Position numbers and translations under genes: made by a program. The notes beneath the pieces were generated by a model, which saw nothing but the letters and a program-made list of their open reading frames with translations, did no database searches and was not told the origin of the DNA. A DNA stretch of 64,000 bases from Oreohelix idahoensis. Its lineage: Eukaryota > Mollusca > Gastropoda > Stylommatophora > Oreohelicidae. Shown here piece by piece: positions 39,283-51,600 of the stretch. The first letter of the stretch is position 1. Each line of letters begins with the position of its first letter. Location: contig JAMPIV010016233.1 of assembly GCA_024509875.1 (NCBI GenBank), positions 1-64,000 on the forward strand, given 5' to 3'.

Positions 39283-40104
39283 TGTAGACTGTTAAGACAG
39301 ATTTTAATATTTTATAGTCAAGGAGAGTTTACACGTTGTAATACTTTATGTACAGGCCAGACGTTGGTTATCTCCCTTGACTGGTCCAGAATTCTCTCGA
39401 ACCTTCGAGATTGAGTTCAGTTCACGTTTCGCGGTTAGCCACGCATGCGTGACTGTTTGAGCGGGACTGATATGCGGTATCCCGTGACAGTTCGCTTTGG
39501 GCGTTTGACCGGGTTGGTCAGCCATGTTTTCTATAGCTGTGTGTTCGGGGAGATATTTGTGGTGAGACAGAAAAGTTGGAGACTCCCTCTGATATTTCTA
39601 AGGCCTAGGATATGATGGCCTGTATTTATATTGTGCAATGTGTTCTAGATATTGTATTACCAGAGCAGAGAAGGTAAAAAGAATATTTACATATTGTTTA
39701 TGAGCCAGGAACTTTATACGGCTATTATATATTGTATCGCCCGCCAGAGGCAAGGTGATGGAAAAGGATTATTTATATTGCTTGACGAGCCATGTTTTTT
39801 TCGCATGGCTATCCATGAAAAGCTTAGGAAAAGGTAATCGTTACACATGATACCCAAGAGCTTATACAGGGCTTATATATTGTATTGCACAGGGATGAAG
39901 GTGAAAAGAATACGTTTACACGATCACATCTTTTCCATGATTTGGTGTGCATTTGAACTGTACCTTGTTGACCGTGAATCAGATTGTTTCATGATGTACC
40001 TATGTACTTTGTATTCCCCACCCAGGTTCCAGTTTACTATGTTTGATGTGTCGCTTTGTACCAGTATAATAAACAGTGTATAGACGTTTCAGCTCGTCTC
40101 TTCA
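39283..40104 (+). repeat. Candidate 3' LTR
   Basis: Begins TGTAGACTGTTAAGACAG after the polypurine tract and ends CTCGTCTCTTCA, with AATAAA at about 40067-40073 shortly before the end, an LTR-like arrangement of poly(A) signal and CA terminus. No partner copy exists in the window, so boundaries are inferred from signals only. Confidence 0.5.
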
Positions 40105-40885
40105 TTCTTCTGACTAGGAGTTTTTTTTACCAGAGTTCGCAGATGTTACTGTTATGTGCATTATGGTGTGTGATTGTTCGTGTTTGTTCCAGAACCATTA
40201 TGCATCAACGCGTCCTTTGATAGCTTCAACACACACCCAGTCGGCCACCTGTAAGCCCGACTGCCCTGATGCTATATCAGCGCAGCACATAATATAATAG
40301 ATATAATTTCATTCTAACTGGTTAACATACTGAATGGTTACTGTCAAACCGAGTTGCCAAGGATAGTGTTTCCACTTATATATACACTCCTTCAAACAAA
40401 GAAATGCGTTCATATGGTACGTGTGTCGAAGGAACAGTTTGATTACACAGTATACTCTTACAGAAACAACCCCCCCCCTCCCACCGCCCACCCCCCCCCG
40501 CTATCCTGTGTTATTTTTGACATGCGCCCTAATATAACCGATGTACATTGTGTGTAGATTGAACGGAGAGAGCCTCATTTTAGCGATGCTTATTCCTAAA
40601 TGTTCCAAAAATGCTGTTAAATAATGTGATTGGGAATGTTCGTTCCTCTGTAAGATCTCAGCGGCCTGTGGTCATTCACAATATTTTTAGATATCATGGG
40701 GACTTTTTTAAGGATAAATTTACGAATCAAACTTTTCGGGATTGTCTGAATTATGTGCAGGAAAACCAAAGAAAGCATTGATACACTTTGCTTAAAAAAA
40801 GATGAAATTGCCATTTACTGTAATTCATGTAGGATTTTGCTTAATTCGGAGTTTTGATTTTGAACAAATGGAATTAAACACTTCA
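40105..40885. other. Intergenic stretch, no gene recognised
   Basis: Contains a C-rich run near 40471-40500. No coding frame recognised. Confidence 0.5.
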
Positions 40886-40889
40886 CTTG

Positions 40890-41165
40890 AGGTGTTGCAT
40901 TGGAGTTTGGTTGGCCATATTTTCAGAAGAGACGGCTGACACCGTTCAGCCAAGAAACTCCCTAGGGCTCGTTGGACCGAGTTATAGGGCGCGCGAGAAA
41001 GGCAGGAATGACTCCAAAGACTAACCTTGCGGAGAACAGTGGTGTCCTAAGATGCAACAGTCATCTAACCAGTTTGTTGGGCACGGCACAATTGGGCTCT
41101 TATGGGCGACGACCGAACGAAATGGGGACACCTTGTTGCTGCCATGTACAAATATGTCGTCTAGG
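40890..41165 (+). pseudogene. LINE RT C-terminal tail remnant
   Basis: One frame gives WSLVGHIFRRDG and another, after breaks, DRTKWGHLVAAMYKYVV and a stop, the same two landmarks that end LINE A (GHVLRRD and DRAKWNQFVVALQ). It is a decayed tail from a different LINE subfamily, leading directly into repeat R1. Confidence 0.6.
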
Positions 41166-42110
41166 GCTTGTCTGTCTGGTCACTAATTGCGTTCAGAATC
41201 AGTCAATGGGTATTTGCTTTCTTGAAGATTAGTCTGAGACGTATTTATCAAATGCTGTTCAAAATTATCGAACAATACAGTATTTTTATAGGTTATCAGC
41301 ACTGTTCAATTATGATCTTAAGGGCGGATACTATATTTACATTATATAAATTGACAGCATATGTTCCATTACACAGCAAAATCAGCGGTAACGGCCCAGA
41401 GACAATGAAACGCACATTTACTTAAGAACACGACTAGACATTTGGAGGTATACCATGTTCAAATTGCAATGATCAAAGTCAAATGCTACTGAAGATTTAA
41501 ATAACTTGCTTTCCATACACACACGCTTAATTCATCTTCTTTGGACAGCCGATACGCAAAATCTTACAATATCGATACGTTACCGATTTTGTTATAATTC
41601 ACCATTAAAATTGTGTTTCTTCATGGGTGTATTGGCATTGTCTATTTTCAGTCCTCTGAGGTGTCACCTGTTCTATCTTGCATACTATGATCCATCTGAT
41701 TAAACAAGACCCTCAACCTTTTACATTTAAGCCATTAAATTAAAGGATGCATTATTTATAATATGGTTGATATGAAGTCAGCTGGGTTTATCTAAGTACA
41801 TTGTGTGCCTTAATAACAGGTGTTCTGAGTTTGTTTTGTTCTTGATATTTGTCAGTCGCATTCGTTATTATTTTTCTTGAATTGTTCTAACACACTTCTT
41901 GGGGTCAAAAATTTGGGGGTATGTGCATAATATAATATCATATAATTAAATAGTAGTATGCCTTTGTGGCTGACAAATAGACAATTTTACAAAACAACGA
42001 AGCAAAACCCTGTGGTGCAATCCAAGTATTGATACTTTGTACATGTGACATTCAATAACTATGTCTTACATTTACCAATTTAATAGGGTGGCGTGGAAAT
42101 CAGATGATTA
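41166..42110. repeat. Interspersed repeat R1, diverged copy
   Basis: Parallels 30540-31400: TGGGTATTTGCTTTCTTGAAG at about 41208-41228, GATCAAAGTC..GAAGATTTAAATAACTTGCT at about 41471-41510, CACACACGCTTAATTCA and ATCTTGCATACTATGATCC follow in order, and both end near AGGGTGGC. Position after a LINE tail suggests it is that LINE's 3' UTR. Confidence 0.6.
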
Positions 42111-42129
42111 TGCTCTTGGCGAGTTGTTT

Positions 42130-42545
42130 AGTTAGTTTTAGTTGTGTTTAGTTATGCTGTCTTTAGTAGTATTTTTGAATGAACTGGTTTAGCACTTTAA
42201 GGAAGTATTTTTGTTATGCTGGCTTTCAAGTTGTATTGTGACGGCACACTGTAACAGGTCAGTTTTAGTGATCAGCTTATATATGTATCCGCTATCTATT
42301 ATGTTGTGTTAGTTACATTACGAACAGCTTTCATACATTGCTCCAACTGTATGCATATGTTGGCCTTTACGTTGCAATTTTGATACACTGCTTAGTGCAG
42401 TTTTAAATTACTGTGCGTTTCACTTTTGTTGGCTTTGCAGTTGTTTTGATGAAATGCGGAAAGTCAGGTTTTAATAGTATTTAGTTACGCTGCTTTAGTT
42501 GTATTTTGATGATCTGTTTATGTGGCAAAACGTTTGTATGTGTAC
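42130..42545. repeat. Degenerate tandem motif region
   Basis: A loose unit of the form GTTATGCTG..CTTTAGTTGTATTTTGATGA recurs several times (near 42150, 42215, 42370, 42430, 42485) at irregular spacing. No coding frame. Confidence 0.4.
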
Positions 42546-44312
42546 TTTTAAGCCCTTCTCTAACTCCTTCATCCGCTTTTTATTTGGCATATTTTATGCA
42601 CCTTCATTCATTTTGCTCTAAAGCCGCTCCCAGACTTGTTTGCGTTTCACCAGGTGAATTGTATTATTATTATCGAGGTAATTAGACCGGTCAGCGGATA
42701 ATAAAGTTTATCGCCTAAGCCGTCTAGCCACCTATTGATAGATAGATCTTTACTTGACACATGGTGGTTTAGTGCACGATTGTTGAAAAGAAAGCCAGGG
42801 ACTGTACTGCCTATGAAACTAAGTCAGAGGGATGGGCAAAGACACAGGTGATAATTAGATAATCGCTTCCGCTGGTCCATCCCTGTGTAATTATTACAGA
42901 TGTCCTGGTAGAGGAGACAATCTGGGCGGAAAGTATTAGTCAGGAATGAGTGCACAGATGGGTTTATAAGTTTTGCATAAAGATGCAAGGAAGTATTACA
43001 GCCTTATTAGAAAAGAGGTTACGCGATTGGAAATTTTAAAAAATTTGATATTTTAAAATATGCGTGGAGTAAATTATGCATTTAAACACTCCCGACCCAT
43101 ATATTTCTAAAGAAGAAATTACCATTGGCTTAAATTGAGAGCCGAAATAGACTTTATCCACTTTCATTGGCAAATTGGTCTAACAAGTACAATCTGGGAA
43201 CTTGACCTGAGAATGGAACAATATTAATCTAGCGAAATCGGATTCACAAATCAGGACTGCATTAGCAACGTCAAATTAGCAAATTCACCAGGAGCCAGAA
43301 AGAGAAACATCGACTAAGGATTCCAAAATTATAAGTGAAGATCGAAAGTATTTGGGCAACTTTGAAACTTAAAGTAGAATAACCCGCATGTATTTTTAAA
43401 ATACAAAGACTGGAAACTTAAAGGGACCATAGCCATATCGTAAGTATTTGGGCAAATTTGAAACTTAAAAGTAAACCCGCATTTTTAAATACAAAGATTT
43501 GTGAGAGACCCTAAGGAATCAGATCACCCTCGTCATAAGAGAGACTGTCAAAATTTCACAGACCAAGTGATTCAAAAAGCATCTAAACCAAAGTTGCTGT
43601 GTCCATTCTAAACTGTGCCAGGAGATTGTAGATCCAATAGGTTTATTTGGGGTAAGTTGTAAACCTATATTTTACAAAAGGTAAATTTGACATGTTTTTC
43701 TTGCTAAGTGGTTATATATGAGCTGGAAACCTAAACATATGAAAATTAGTATGAATTCATAAAAACCACCACTACAGCAAGCGCTGGTGTTTTGCTTATT
43801 GCTAATTCGTTACAGAAAACCGACAGCAGAGGTGGACCCCCAGACTCCGACATGGAGCAGTGTATGAGTGATGATTACATCCTACACATGTGCCTCAAGT
43901 GTATATCATATCATTTTGTGTGATATACATGTACCATTGTTAATTGTAATTCAGGCAAATACATTGCTTCGCGCTGTCCAAGCCACATTTATTTTCCAGT
44001 TCATAATACCCAGAAGAATATTAGTGTAATTTCTAATCATCTTCCCTGAAGTTACGCTGTGTGTATAACTCAAAAAATTTAATTATTCAGAAGAGGCTAA
44101 CATTGGTTTGTGGACAGCGAGACAAATTGCCGGCCTGTTAATCTTCCAACCAGTGTACTTAGCCAGAGGCATTTTGTTTTATTTTCTTTTTGTCTTAAGT
44201 TCGTGGAACGAAGCTATCAGACTGTTCGTGGTACGAAGCTGCCAAGATAAAGTTTCGATTTGTCATAGTTGTGAGTTAAAGCAGGGAAATCAACACTAAC
44301 TGCCTGCATATC
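42546..44312. other. Intergenic stretch; short tandem duplication at 43335-43512
   Basis: No gene recognised. A unit of about 90 bases, starting with 'aagtatttgggcaa' and including 'ttgaaacttaaa' and 'cccgcat', occurs twice in tandem. Confidence 0.55.
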
Positions 44313-45600
44313 TGTCACGTAGGTCTTTATGTCATCTAAATTAACCTAATTCTTCTTCCTTATTCTCTCACTATTCCTTTCATTTATATTTCATTTCCAT
44401 ACTTGTTTTTCCTGTATTTTTGCCATTTCACTCGGTTGCGAAAAATATTTTCTTCAGTATTTTTAAACTTTACCTGTTTCCTTTCTCAACACTGAGAATC
44501 GCGCTGTGGGACGATATTAGTAGATGTCAGGGTCTGCAGGGAGTTCCAAGGGGGAAAAAAAACAATAAAAAAGGCGTGAATAAAGGTCGGTTGTTTCGCT
44601 GAACATTAGGACGTAGCAATCGTATAATTCTCACCGAGCGCGCGAGCTTTTCTCGGCGAAGTCGGTGAGGTGTGTTACTTTACACTGCACCGGTTAGTAT
44701 TTCAGTCATTTTGTCGGAAAAATCCAAATGACACGGCGACTTCACTGATTGGACATGGTCGAGGCTTGTCAGGTCGTGAAAACTTGCCCTGCAGTCTTTG
44801 GAGACAGTTTGTTCTTAAGATTTCGCAACACTGACAACGCAAAAAGTGCGAGGCAGTTTACCGACAGCCTGCTTCTAGTTACGTTAGTTGTTTAATGAGA
44901 AAGATGAGAAATTATTTCGTTTATATAATAGAAGTTTACCGCGAAATAAAACGGTCCTCCATGCTCTTGTTCTTGGGTTGTCCATATATGCTAGAATGAG
45001 CTAGATTTCATTATCACTACTCAGGTAACTTCGCAGTCAAGACTAGAACAAGTCCTCGTATCGATTTCTAAAAATCTAGCTGTTGTAAAAGAGATAGCCT
45101 TTAGTTTGATTGCGTCAGGAGTGCCTTTAGTTCTTAGAATTCTGTGTTTGAGGATATATCATATATTATTAATCATAGTATATCAACGGTATTTTGTGAG
45201 AAGTAGTTTTAATAAGTGCTATATCCTTATTATATTTCTGTCTAAGTAAATCATGGTGAAGGATCGAATCAATTTATCAGTCAGTATTAAATTATTCTAT
45301 TGATCGTTTGCTCAGTGGGAATAGCAGGATAAATTAGATTTCCAAGCTTAAATTACAGGTCTGGCTATTAACTAAAATTTAATTTAACTTGCTAAATAAA
45401 TAGACGAGAACAGTAATTTTCAAACTAACTTATAACTGCTTAGACTAGTATGTCTACCATGAGTCCGTGCACGAGTATATATTTATATATATCTTCTATC
45501 TCAAATTCATGATATTAATTTTTTGACTATAAGAAAACATATTTCCATTCATAATTCACAATTCACGAGAGGTGTAAAATGATAAGATAAAATAAATTGA
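44313..45600 (+). repeat. 5' LTR of the third LTR element
   Basis: About 1.28 kb, co-linear with 59003-60110 from TGTCACGTAGGTC through 'ttgcgaaaaatattttcttc', 'catatatgctagaatgagct' and 'aattcatgat' to a GAGGTG..AAATGATAAG block. It is longer than its partner: the differences are mainly short gaps spread along the whole length. Confidence 0.85.
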
Positions 45601-48600
45601 TATCACCAAAACCGTTCCCACACACCCCCCCGCCCCCCCCCCGTCCTCCAACCCCACACCTACACCCCCCCTACCCTCCTATGATGTAATCAAATCAATA
45701 CAACACTAATAAAAACAAGACACCCTACTACTTAAACTGAGGAACACCACCCCCAACCAAACCACCTCCGCGCGTACCAACCCCCCCAGCAAACCACACC
45801 CTCCCAGCGTTACGACGCCTTGACACAGCACCCAGCCACCTCCATATCCTACGGGGACGAGGCCAAACAATAATTACCGGGCGAATACAGGGGGGGAGTA
45901 CCGTAGGGGGAGGGCTAGGGGGACAGGCTGCAAGGTTGGGTATTATCGTGATATCGGAGACCCGTGAGAGGGGCTGTTGTAAGACTGGGGAACGGTCTGA
46001 AGCATATACTTAACTATCTTCTCACGGTCCTCTCTGCCCTATGTGTATGTGCAGAGTGCCCCTGAATTCGAGTCCACTGGTGAGCCCGGTGGGGGGGATT
46101 TTAGCAAGATGTCGGGCAACCCGCTGAATTAACGCTAATTGAAATATATCTACTAGTACAAAAACTTGCGCCACCTTAAAGGATGTGCTTGATCAACATT
46201 GTACACATTAGTCGCGTGGCTAGCAGGAGATAAATCGTTCACTAAAAGTATGGGCTGGGGGGGGGGGAACAGACACACGGGAGGGTGGCGCAGGGGGGGG
46301 GAGGGGGGGTAGGGCGGGGGGGGGGGTTACCACACACACACAAGTGTATGTGATGTGGCGGTGCTAAGATTCAATTATTGACAGTCATGGTGACTAGTTG
46401 GAAGCGCCTGGGAGACAGTGTCTCTGACACATCTCACATACACGGCTAGCGTTCGCGTCATCATTTCTCTCTCTATATATACAGCGGAACAGCGCTTAGC
46501 GTTGTCTTCTGTACATATGTGTGTTCATCTCGCTTAACAGACAACGATGACTAATATCTCTACTGTCTTGAGCGTAAAAAAATCAAGGAAGATATACAGT
46601 TCTAAAAGAAGGTAAAGTTATATAATAGATATAAAGTTTTCGAGGATAATGGAAGTTAGATTAATTTGAAATATATAACTGGTCAATCCCATAAGAATAA
46701 ATATGTGGATATGGAGATCAGGATTGCAGAATAACAAAAATGAGCAACTAATAGATCACGCAAAATACATTTAGATGATGAAGAATACAGAGGGGTGGAA
46801 AGATAATGGTAATGAATGATAGGGTTAAAAATAAATTATGGATTCGTACATACAAGTATTATGTGTGTGATGGAAAAAATGTAGCTCAAGGTGTTAGTAA
46901 GAAATACATAATGCAGAGACAGTAAAAATGGGGATATTACTGATGCGAATGGATGATGTAATGAATATGTCTGGGTTGAAATAGCGCGTAAAGGGGTTAT
47001 CCCGGGTAGAATGATAGTGTTATTAATAAGTGCGTTTTACCTAGAGGTATTTAGTTATGAGGGCAATTTGATGTGGAGGGCTGTATTGGAACAGTGTGTG
47101 ATGGTAGTCGAAGATTATGGGTTGGTTGTTAGGGCTCAATTAGACGATTAACTAAGTAAGTTGCTTCTAGGGTTGATTGCAAAGAAGGTGTTATTGGATT
47201 GATATGGGGTTTGGGTTTTAGAGACTAGGAGGGTGGGGGTACATAGGTACACTGGTCAATCGAGGGTGATGACTAATGTATAGATTTAGAATGTTTATTG
47301 GATGATAGTTTGTTTTGGTTATTGAGTTTGATGTGTATTAAATTGTTAAAGGGTTTGAGGGACGTTAAATTAAATAGATTAAATTAATTTATTGGGAGGA
47401 TGGAATGGGATAAGAGTTGATAAATGGGTAAAGGAATATAATGAGAGTGTAAAGAGGGAATGAGTGGATGATTAAAGGGGGATTTTAGGGGATGGGATTA
47501 GGGGAGGAATAGAATGAAAGGGGGGAATGGAGGGGTGAGAGGGATGAATAAGAGAGATGGAGGGGGAGAAAGAGGGTGATGGATATATTTGTAATTAGTA
47601 TAATATAATATGTAAAGAATTTAATTTTATGGGGAGTATGTATTTTATTTTTTTATTGTGGGATTAATGTTATAATGTTGGATATGATATGATATGGTAG
47701 GTGAAATGATAGGGTTTATTGAAGTAAATGGAATGGGTAATAGGATGATGGTTGGGGAAGGTGATTAATGATTGGAGGTGATGTTGATAGGATAGGATTG
47801 GATATATAGTGGATAATATGGGTTAAAGAAGTGTGAGTTATGGTTGAAAAAATAATTTGGTTAATAGGGGGGGTGGTAATTTAGTTATTTATGGTTATAT
47901 GATTTGGGTTATTTTTTGTATGATTGGCTTATTGTTATTATTTTTATTGTAATTTTAATTTATATTATTTATTTTTTAGGGTACAGATTTTGATAGTTTT
48001 TGTTATTTATGGTTGTTTTTATTATTATTGTATGATGTAGAGTGATGTGTAATATGTATGTAAAATATTGTATTTATTTTTTGTGGTTTCGATTTGTTTT
48101 ATTTTTATAGTTATTTTTATCATAAGCTATTAATTAAGTTTGTTGATTTGTCGATTCTTTTATGTTGTATTATTGATAATAATGAGTTATTTTTTATTCA
48201 GATTAAGGTAAAATGTAAAAATGGGTGAGTTATGGGGATTAGAAGTGAAGAACTTCATACTGGGTATCAGTGCTATATTAGGTCGAATGTTGGCCAAGAT
48301 GAGTATTATGCACGAGGCACTGGAGTTGATGGGTTTGGGTGATGGGACTTGTCCCAATATTATGGAAGCATGTGATTGTTGATGGGTGTCGATCTTAACA
48401 AGACCACACAAATGGAACCCAGTACCACTACGACTCTGAGATCCATCATAACTCTCTTCCAAGGTGAGGCATTATCAGTGTCATGCCGAGTTATACAACG
48501 GGAGCGGTGATAGATCTATGGATTTATATTGGGGTAATCAAGTTGTGTGTGGACTCAGTGTGAGTCTGGTCTATTTCGTATGAGTGGATTTTTGATCCCA

Positions 48601-51600
48601 AAGTTTCATAATCGGGGCCGAAACCTCATGTATTTGTTTGTCATATGTCAAATTCACGTATTACTTGGCAGTGATGATCGCCACCCCACCCAACCCCCCC
48701 ACTATTGTTTATCTGCCTACAAGATGAGCTGTAAAGCACCGTGGTTTAATTTGGACTTTTACCAATCCCAGTTATTTAAATTGTTGGTTGTGGGTTCGTT
48801 AAATATTGTAAGGTGATGGTTTGATGGTAGTGCTGTGGTTTTGGTTTGGTAGTAACAAGGTGGCGGTTCAAGGGTGGAAAAAAATTTTATATAAAATTTA
48901 TTTAATAGTATTAATTATGAAGATAGTATTGTTTTTTTAAGTATGAAAGGGGTATTTGGATCTTCTTGTGATTATATTGGGGAGTAAGGAATATAGTAGG
49001 TGGAGACACTATGGTCACTATTGCATCTCGTTATGAAATCTGGGAGGTCGTTTTATTGGCTATTGTTGAGTTTCAGAAGTGATTAGTGTTAATATGCGGC
49101 TAGATTTTTAGGACCCTAGTGTACTTTAGTGTTAGCAAATGGTTAGCCTCATCAAACATCAGTTAGCACACAAAATCAATACAGCAAGTATCGTTAAAGC
49201 ATACATGGTAATGGATTAGTTGTATGTTATAATTAAATGGGTCTGTTAATTTTATCATAGTGGTAAAAACTCCATCCTTTTCTGGTATCAACCAAGGGGA
49301 AGCCAATTGGAATAAAATCTTATGACTTATCCTTGTCTGACTATGTGGTACTACAGTTTGCACTCCTTTGATTTGTAAGAGTGATGGGAGCAGTTTATAG
49401 TTTTACTTTTTGTGTGTTTATTTGGTTAGATGAATAGTGTAATGAGTGTATCCCATAACCTAGGGGAAAGTTGTAGACAATTAGATGAGAAATGAGTATG
49501 GGTGGTTTTTTGATGATGAGGTTTAGAGGGCTTCTTTCAAAGAGGCATACAATTATGACAAGACCATGGAGCTAAGTGAAATTAGAGGATGGTGACACAC
49601 TTGTCAAGTTCTGCTCGTGTTATGAGTATATTTTATGTTTGGGAAGGTGGTTGGTATGTTAGGTTCATAGAGAATAGCGATCGTAGGTCAGCGGCCCGTG
49701 AAAAGTATTTGGAGGTTATAGTGGAGTTGGGAGGTGTGGGAGGTATTAGTTGTGGTATAAGATTGGATTTAGGGGGGAGTAGAGTCATATGATTAGGTGA
49801 TTGAGTGTAGTTCGGGTTAGTTAGGATGGGGCGGAATGTGATGGTGGGGTTTTGCGGGTGTTTTTGGGGGGGTAATTGTTGTATATAATGGGGAATCGAG
49901 TTTTATAGGCTTTAATATGTGTGGGGGCAGGGTAAGATGGGTGGGCTTTGGGGGTTGTGAATTTTGTATGGTTTTGAAGGGAAATTTTTGTGTTTGTAGA
50001 GACTATATGTGGTCGTGACATGGTTCTGGGGGGAAATTGATGTTAAGTGTATTGGGGGTGTGGCGGTTTTCATCTCCCCCCCATTCGGCAATTGGATAAT
50101 AAAGGTATGTAGTCTCTTAATTTTACGAAGTATATTATATTGGAACTCTCACATTTGTTTTAAAGGATAGAGAAGTTATATGTGAGAGGGGAATTATATT
50201 GTTGAAGGAGTGTGGTGTATTTTTTACGATTAATCTAATCTCCCATTCAAACCTCAAACTCCAACGAGTGGGTATAACCCCGTTTACCATTAGATAGACA
50301 GGTATTTTTTGTACAGGTGCATCCAAGTGTGATGTCCTCAGTTCAAACTAACTGCAGGTCATGCAAGAAACCAACGCGAGAGATCATAGTTGCTGTTGTA
50401 TTAAATTTACTTGTAATGTCATCATTGGGTCCCTTCGACGTGTATTAAATTAATATATTTTTTGAGTTATTGGGAGTGCAGATGATTTTCACGCCTTCAA
50501 TAAGAAGTTTGATGGTGATATTATATTTTAATAGGATAAGGAATGTTGGAAATAATATTATAGATATATAGGTGGAAAATGGTTGTTTTAAAAGTAATAA
50601 ATTTGTATAAGATAATAGGGTTTTGTTTAATAATTCAAATACCAATCAATTGATAATATAAAAAATGTGATATGTTAATGAATTGGTATTATGGGTAGTG
50701 GTTGGTGGTGATTTGATTATCGTTAGATTTTTTAAACATGATTTTAAGTTTCGTATAGGAGAGAAAATTATACAAAGGATAGAGACATAGATATGCAGAT
50801 TAGTGGTTTGTAGTTGTCAGTGTATTTATTGTTAATAGTTAATTGCTATTTAGGTATCTTAAACAATTGTGGGTTATATTATGGAGGAATAATATAACGA
50901 TTCGATCGTCAGTAGTAGTATAAAGGTGTGATTTATTAGTAATTTTATGAGTATTATTGCTATCTCAGTTGGTTTTGATTGGTTGTTAATTAGATTTATT
51001 TACAAAGATTTGGTAAGGGGGGATAAATAGGGGGGTGGGGGGTGTAGTGTGTTTAGTTAAAAGTTATGGGATATTTTGGTTATAGGGAGAAAAATGATGT
51101 TATGAAAAGGTATTGGGATATAAATATTAATGTTATTGTTTTTGAGTGTCGTGAAAAATATATACAAGAGATTGATGTCGTAGTATTGGGATTGTGGATA
51201 TTTTGTGTACCTTTATGTTATGTGAATAGTAATTAGTTGAGGTTTATAATATTTATTTGAAATAGTCAGTTGTATATTTTATGGCGCTACGATAGGATTC
51301 GTTGTGATGAGTTTTGATGAGATAGAGGGATGTGAATTATTGTTAGATTGTATATTATATTTTAGATAAGTTATGAAGTAATATATTTGATTATAATGGA
51401 TAGAGAGTTTATTATTTTTATATAGTTAATTAGATGAGTGTTGAGATGTTACACAGATAAAGGGGGGTGGAGATTGGTTGTGAATATTATTAGAGTTTTA
51501 GTTATTTGAGTTGGGGAGTGGATTAGTGTGTGATTGTATTTTATTATTGGTATGGTTGTTAGTGTCACGCCTGATTAACACCTCTTCGTCACCATTATGT

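Larger units (their letters stand above)
34600..40104 (+). mobile_element. Gmr1-like LTR element lacking integrase, RT and RNase H
   Basis: The T-rich leader (about 34600-35167) precedes gag (35168-36181), nucleocapsid-protease (36217-37383), an open frame with hydrophobic segments (37331-38011), T-rich noncoding DNA, a polypurine tract (39271-39282) and a candidate 3' LTR (39283-40104). Gag and protease are homologous to those of the complete element at 16639-24276 but clearly diverged. No 5' LTR was found, so the left boundary is approximate and the copy may be 5'-truncated. It cannot encode its own enzymes. Confidence 0.75.

Noticed and set aside
48187..48462. Minus-strand 91-residue frame with natural-looking composition.
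   Set aside because: I recognise no family, it is isolated in the abnormal block, and I cannot tell it from chance openness in C-poor DNA.
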